Below are positions 60,701-64,000 of a stretch of 64,000 nucleotides of DNA, in pieces; the first letter of the stretch is position 1, and each line of letters opens with the position of its first letter. This DNA comes from Oscarella lobularis (lineage: Eukaryota > Porifera > Homoscleromorpha > Homosclerophorida > Oscarellidae). Below the pieces are notes generated by a model. The model worked only from the letters and a program-made list of their open reading frames with translations. It did not search any database and was not told where the DNA came from. The position numbers and the translations under genes are program-made. Location: the NCBI RefSeq assembly GCF_947507565.1, contig NC_089177.1:2106648-2170647 (forward strand). Direction: 5' to 3'.

Positions 60701-62300
60701 AAAATTGAATCTCTGTATGGAACAACTGTCTTTTTCCTTCCCATTGATAGGTCAGCGAGCGCCTAAAGCAAAAACCACTCGATAGGAGTCTCAATAGGTC
60801 AAATAGCATAAACTAGTTTTCTGGTTCAACTTACAGAAATGACGTTTCCAAGTGCTGATAGGCTTTTATTGATGTTGGCTCCTTCTTTCAGGCGATCGCC
60901 TGTAGCTCCAGTACTGTCAGCTCGTTCACTTCCTTACAATATCCGTATAAGGCATTGAATCACGTGTCCACAAAATACAGCTAACCAGCTAAGTCAACAA
61001 GATTAATAACGCTCGTCTTTTTCGTGTTTTGACCGGCGTCGTTTTTCCCTATCTGTCCAAAGGTGATAGTAACGACTGTGTGTGCTCTACTGCTAGTCGC
61101 ATTCATATTAGTGGAAGCAACGGTTCGATTAGTGGTTCCTATACAGTGCAACACACCAGTGAACTATCTATTCGCTTTTCCAATCTACATAGGCCCATGC
61201 CTTCCTCGATTCTTTTCTCAATTTCCGGGTAACTGCCCACGGCGACTTTCTTCAAGTCTGGCACGTAGAACAGTCCCAGTTTGGGGTTTTGTCTCACCGG
61301 CAGTCCTCCTTTGGGATTGGCTCGGCTTAGGAGATCGCGCACCTGTTCGTTGTAGATCTCAAGCATGCTGAACGTCACCTCGTACTTCTATTATACACAG
61401 AGCAGAGAAATTGAGTGCTGGTCGAGGCAATCAAAAATCAAGTGAACGCACCACAGTGGAATTTTCCTTATTGGCTTTCATCGTCTTGAACAGTTCGTCA
61501 CACGTGGTTGGTACGATCCCCCTGAACCAAGGAAGAGTAAATCACCAATTGATTCGTGGAGAATCTATTATCTAACTTATTGGGTCCATATCCGACCATG
61601 GAATAGGACTTTCCCGATCCGGTTTGTCCGTAGGCAAAAAGCGAGCAGTTGTATCCTAAAGATATCATTACCGTAATCTGGCCCGCCTTCGACCCTCCCC
61701 ACGGAGTCTGAGTGTACCTTTGAAAGCATTGTCGAGTACGCCACGACCTAGATCGTCGAAGACGCGATTTTGATCGGCGTAACGAGCACTGACAGGCGTC
61801 AGAACGCCGTTTACGTCCGCTTCGAAGCCATCGTGAGACCTTTGCGGGAGAGCGAATGACACACGAAAGGCGGAGCGTGTGAACCGTTACCAATAGGAAT
61901 AGTCAAACGCAAACTAAGGAGAGAAATGAAAACGAACAATGCACTTGCGCCTGTGCCCGCGCTGTACCTTTTTCGGCTCGGCGCCTAGTGAAGGCGACAT
62001 GACAAATACGGCAATTTAGAAAGAAAGAGCCGTGGCTTTGTTTCTCTACGCTACCTTCGCTGTCTGGGTCGCGTATCAGTGTCGTTTGACCGTGCATGTC
62101 GATCACTAGTCGAGCCTTTCGCTCTTTCTCCCTAACGGGAACAGACAGGCTAATGACTGCTTTGTGTCTAGATATCTTCTCCCGTCTACCTGGTATTGAA
62201 CGGGCGAACGCGAACAGCCACTTTGACGCTAGAGATGAGTACAGCTTGAATGTCCACGATCACAGACGCGTTCTTAGCAGACTTACGACTCCGACGTCAT
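57757..62300 (-). CDS. KIF28: kinesin motor protein with FHA domain, KIF28-like
   Basis: Start MTSES at 62300, spliced to [13 protein letters not shown]. The motor domain has [19 protein letters not shown] (P-loop), [28 protein letters not shown] (switch I), [12 protein letters not shown] (switch II) and [14 protein letters not shown], followed by the neck ([20 protein letters not shown]). An FHA domain follows ([30 protein letters not shown]), then coiled-coil and a C2-like C-terminal region. KIF28/kinesin-3 proteins move vesicles or mitochondria to microtubule plus ends. The last exon ([11 protein letters not shown]) and stop at 57757 are the least certain parts. Confidence 0.88.
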
Positions 62301-62524
62301 CGAGGCGCGGACAAACGAAACGTTAACGGACGGTATGACAATATTTTAATGTCATCCACGTCCACCCGGATAGCGGAGGCGTGTTTTGGGGCCATTGGAG
62401 AAAACGTCACAGCATCCCATCGGCGTCATATCTTTTTCGTGCATAAATAAATAAATAAATAAAGGTGAACACACAATATATCGAAAGGTTTTTGCTGCAG
62501 TTCAATTTCTAAGTACATGTGCTA

Positions 62525-64000
62525 CTACTGATCACGCATAGTGACCGTGCTGAGACCTCGTAGGAGCAACGTTGGCGGAAGGTCGGCGGTGAACGCTTCG
62601 AGATAGTTGAGATACGCCGCGTCGTCATCCGGATCAGTAGGCGGTTCCCACAAGCAGGCGAAGAGGACCTTCGTCAGCGATCCGCCGGAAAAATCTCGCA
62701 TCATCTTATTGACGGCAAGAATGGACTCCATTTGATCGACTTGACTGCCGTCTTTCACGTACGACAACGAGTTGGCGTTTCCATCGACGACGACCGGAAT
62801 CACGGTCGCCGGTATTCGCACGTCGACCAATCGCCCCTTCAACTTCGCCTCGTTGTCGGCCGCCGTCGCCTCGTCGACGCCGACGGCGAACACGCGTATG
62901 CGCGTCGTGCGCTTCCACAGCGGCACCATGTGAAGAACGCAGCCGATTTGGAGCATAAAGTCGCACGTCGCGTCGCCGTAGTCGATATCCGCGTCGACGT
63001 AGCGCGGATCGAGAGGCCAAATGTCGATGTTGCCGACGGCACGACGCGACAGCGTGCTTCGATCGAACGCGCTGAAATTCCTCGCCAATACGACGTCTTT
63101 GTCCAAGAGAAAAAGACAGTCGCGAATAATGGAGACGTATTCGGTGACGCTGATGGTGCGTTCGTCGTCTTGTCTCAGAGGCGGAAATATGTCCGATAGC
63201 GGCGTGACGGATCGTCCGCTTCTCTGCTGTCGTCGCGGTAGCGACGTCTCGATTTTTCCCTCTCGGGGCACGGAGGCGTCGTAGAAGCCCATGACGATCA
63301 TTCGCGGTTTCATTCCGCCGAGTCCCGACGTCATGATGAGAGATTGAGCGCCGAGACGTACGGACTCGGCGAAGGTAACTTCGACGAACGCCTTGATTTT
63401 GGGCATGGCAACGGAGACGTGATCCTGCAGCGATTCCGCATAGCGACGTCGCTGCTCGGCGGCACCGGGACTGTCGAGTTGACCGACGATTACGTGACCG
63501 ATGACGTAGAGTCCTCCCTTCTTCATATCGTTGACGAAATGAACGAGCGACGCGGCGTTGACGCTGCGCGGATTATTGACGAGAAAGAGCACTTGAGGTC
63601 GCCAGAACTTGACGTGCTCGCGACGCGGATCCAGTAGAAGCAGATACTTGCGGACTTGATGGAATATGAGAGCCTGCGATATGTCGCCCCACGATTGATC
63701 GCCGGAGTAGAAGTGTATGAAAACGAACAGAAGCAGCATGACGACGACGGCGACGGCGGCGTAGATTTGATTGACGACGAACATCATGGCGAAAGTCGAA
63801 ATAACGCCGAGAAGTGACGTCACCCAGTGATAGTAACGAAACGTTGGACGAAAGTTGGGCGCCGAAGCGAGTTCGAGAGCGAGACACGCCAAATTCGTTG
63901 CGCTGTAGGACAGAAGAAAGAATCCCGTAGCAAAAGGAGCAACGACGTTGAGTTGTCCAACGGATATAATCGCCTGGACGAGAATCCACGTGATAAAGAT
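62525..64000 (-). CDS. SLC12A9: SLC12A9-type cation-chloride cotransporter-like protein, C-terminal part
   Basis: Open to the window edge; the N-terminal half lies beyond 64000. The visible part has the last TM helices (WILVQAIISVGQLNVVAPFA, LLGVISTFAMMFVV, AVAVVVMLLLFVFIHFY), then the cytosolic domain with LELASAPNFRP, WGDISQALIFHQVRKYLL, EHVKFWRPQVLFLV, KKGGLYVIGHV, KAFVEVTF, SGLGGMKPRMIVMGFYD, DVVLARNF and the end LLLRGLSTVTMRDQ. These match SLC12A9 (CIP1), which is lysosomal/vesicular and has no demonstrated classical cotransport. No intron occurs in the visible 1.47 kb. Confidence 0.92.
   Translation of the reverse strand: MFITWILVQAIISVGQLNVVAPFATGFFLLSYSATNLACLALELASAPNFRPTFRYYHWVTSLLGVISTFAMMFVVNQIYAAVAVVVMLLLFVFIHFYSGDQSWGDISQALIFHQVRKYLLLLDPRREHVKFWRPQVLFLVNNPRSVNAASLVHFVNDMKKGGLYVIGHVIVGQLDSPGAAEQRRRYAESLQDHVSVAMPKIKAFVEVTFAESVRLGAQSLIMTSGLGGMKPRMIVMGFYDASVPREGKIETSLPRRQQRSGRSVTPLSDIFPPLRQDDERTISVTEYVSIIRDCLFLLDKDVVLARNFSAFDRSTLSRRAVGNIDIWPLDPRYVDADIDYGDATCDFMLQIGCVLHMVPLWKRTTRIRVFAVGVDEATAADNEAKLKGRLVDVRIPATVIPVVVDGNANSLSYVKDGSQVDQMESILAVNKMMRDFSGGSLTKVLFACLWEPPTDPDDDAAYLNYLEAFTADLPPTLLLRGLSTVTMRDQ

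Overview
This window reads as nuclear DNA of a compact, intron-rich, non-bilaterian animal; a sponge, perhaps a homoscleromorph, is my best guess (inference, not provable from one window). The reasons are: densely packed eukaryotic genes with many 45-130 bp introns, metazoan-type receptors (AMOP-vWD-EGF membrane protein, Frizzled/kringle receptor tyrosine kinase), ciliary genes (SPATA4), and clear animal orthologues such as CIAO2B, CARNMT1, LYRM4, SUPT16H, ARMH3, TONSL, RAD17, DDX55, KIF28 and SLC12A9. There are no operons, CRISPR arrays or bacterial features. Gene models below were built by hand from reading frames, intron phases and splice signals; cDNA was not available.

Layout. 1-2.95 kb: 3' part of a + strand adhesive membrane protein. 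3.1-3.8 kb: CIAO2B (-), with an AT-AC U12-type intron. 4.0-8.2 kb: receptor tyrosine kinase (-) with FN3-FZ-kringle-FZ-kringle-TM-kinase order. 8.8-10.2 kb: divergent + strand gene for a single-pass membrane protein with a cytoplasmic SH2 domain. 10.4-13.1 kb: divergent pair SPATA4 (-) / CARNMT1 (+). 13.3-19.6 kb: a ubiquitin E4 factor (UBE4/Ufd2 core) whose C-terminus is an E2 (UBC) domain of BIRC6 type instead of a U-box. 20.0-21.3 kb: EF-hand membrane protein (-) / LYRM4 (+). 21.7-26.7 kb: SUPT16H (-). 27.2-30.7 kb: a Roco (Roc-COR) GTPase with a large polytopic membrane segment inserted inside the GTPase domain and a C-terminal death domain. 30.8-33 kb: ARMH3 (+). 33.2-38 kb: TONSL (-), one intron of which carries a Tc1/mariner-like short element. 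38.2-42.7 kb: ankyrin-HECT ubiquitin ligase (-) divergent from RAD17 (+, 42.8-45.5 kb). 45.6-55.1 kb: tandem array of about eleven copies of a two-membrane-segment protein family, half of them decayed, with fossil DDX55 3' ends and paired CACGTG boxes between copies. 55.2-57 kb: DDX55 (-). 57.2-57.4 kb: U2 snRNA gene (-). 57.8-62.3 kb: KIF28-like kinesin (-). 62.5-64 kb: 3' part of SLC12A9 (-).

The genes do not form one pathway. Themes are ubiquitin transfer (E4-E2 fusion, HECT ligase), genome maintenance and chromatin (TONSL, RAD17, FACT), and tyrosine-kinase signalling, where the receptor and the SH2 membrane protein lie head to head over a shared 667 bp interval. At least seven introns begin with GC instead of GT, and one is of the rare AT-AC type.
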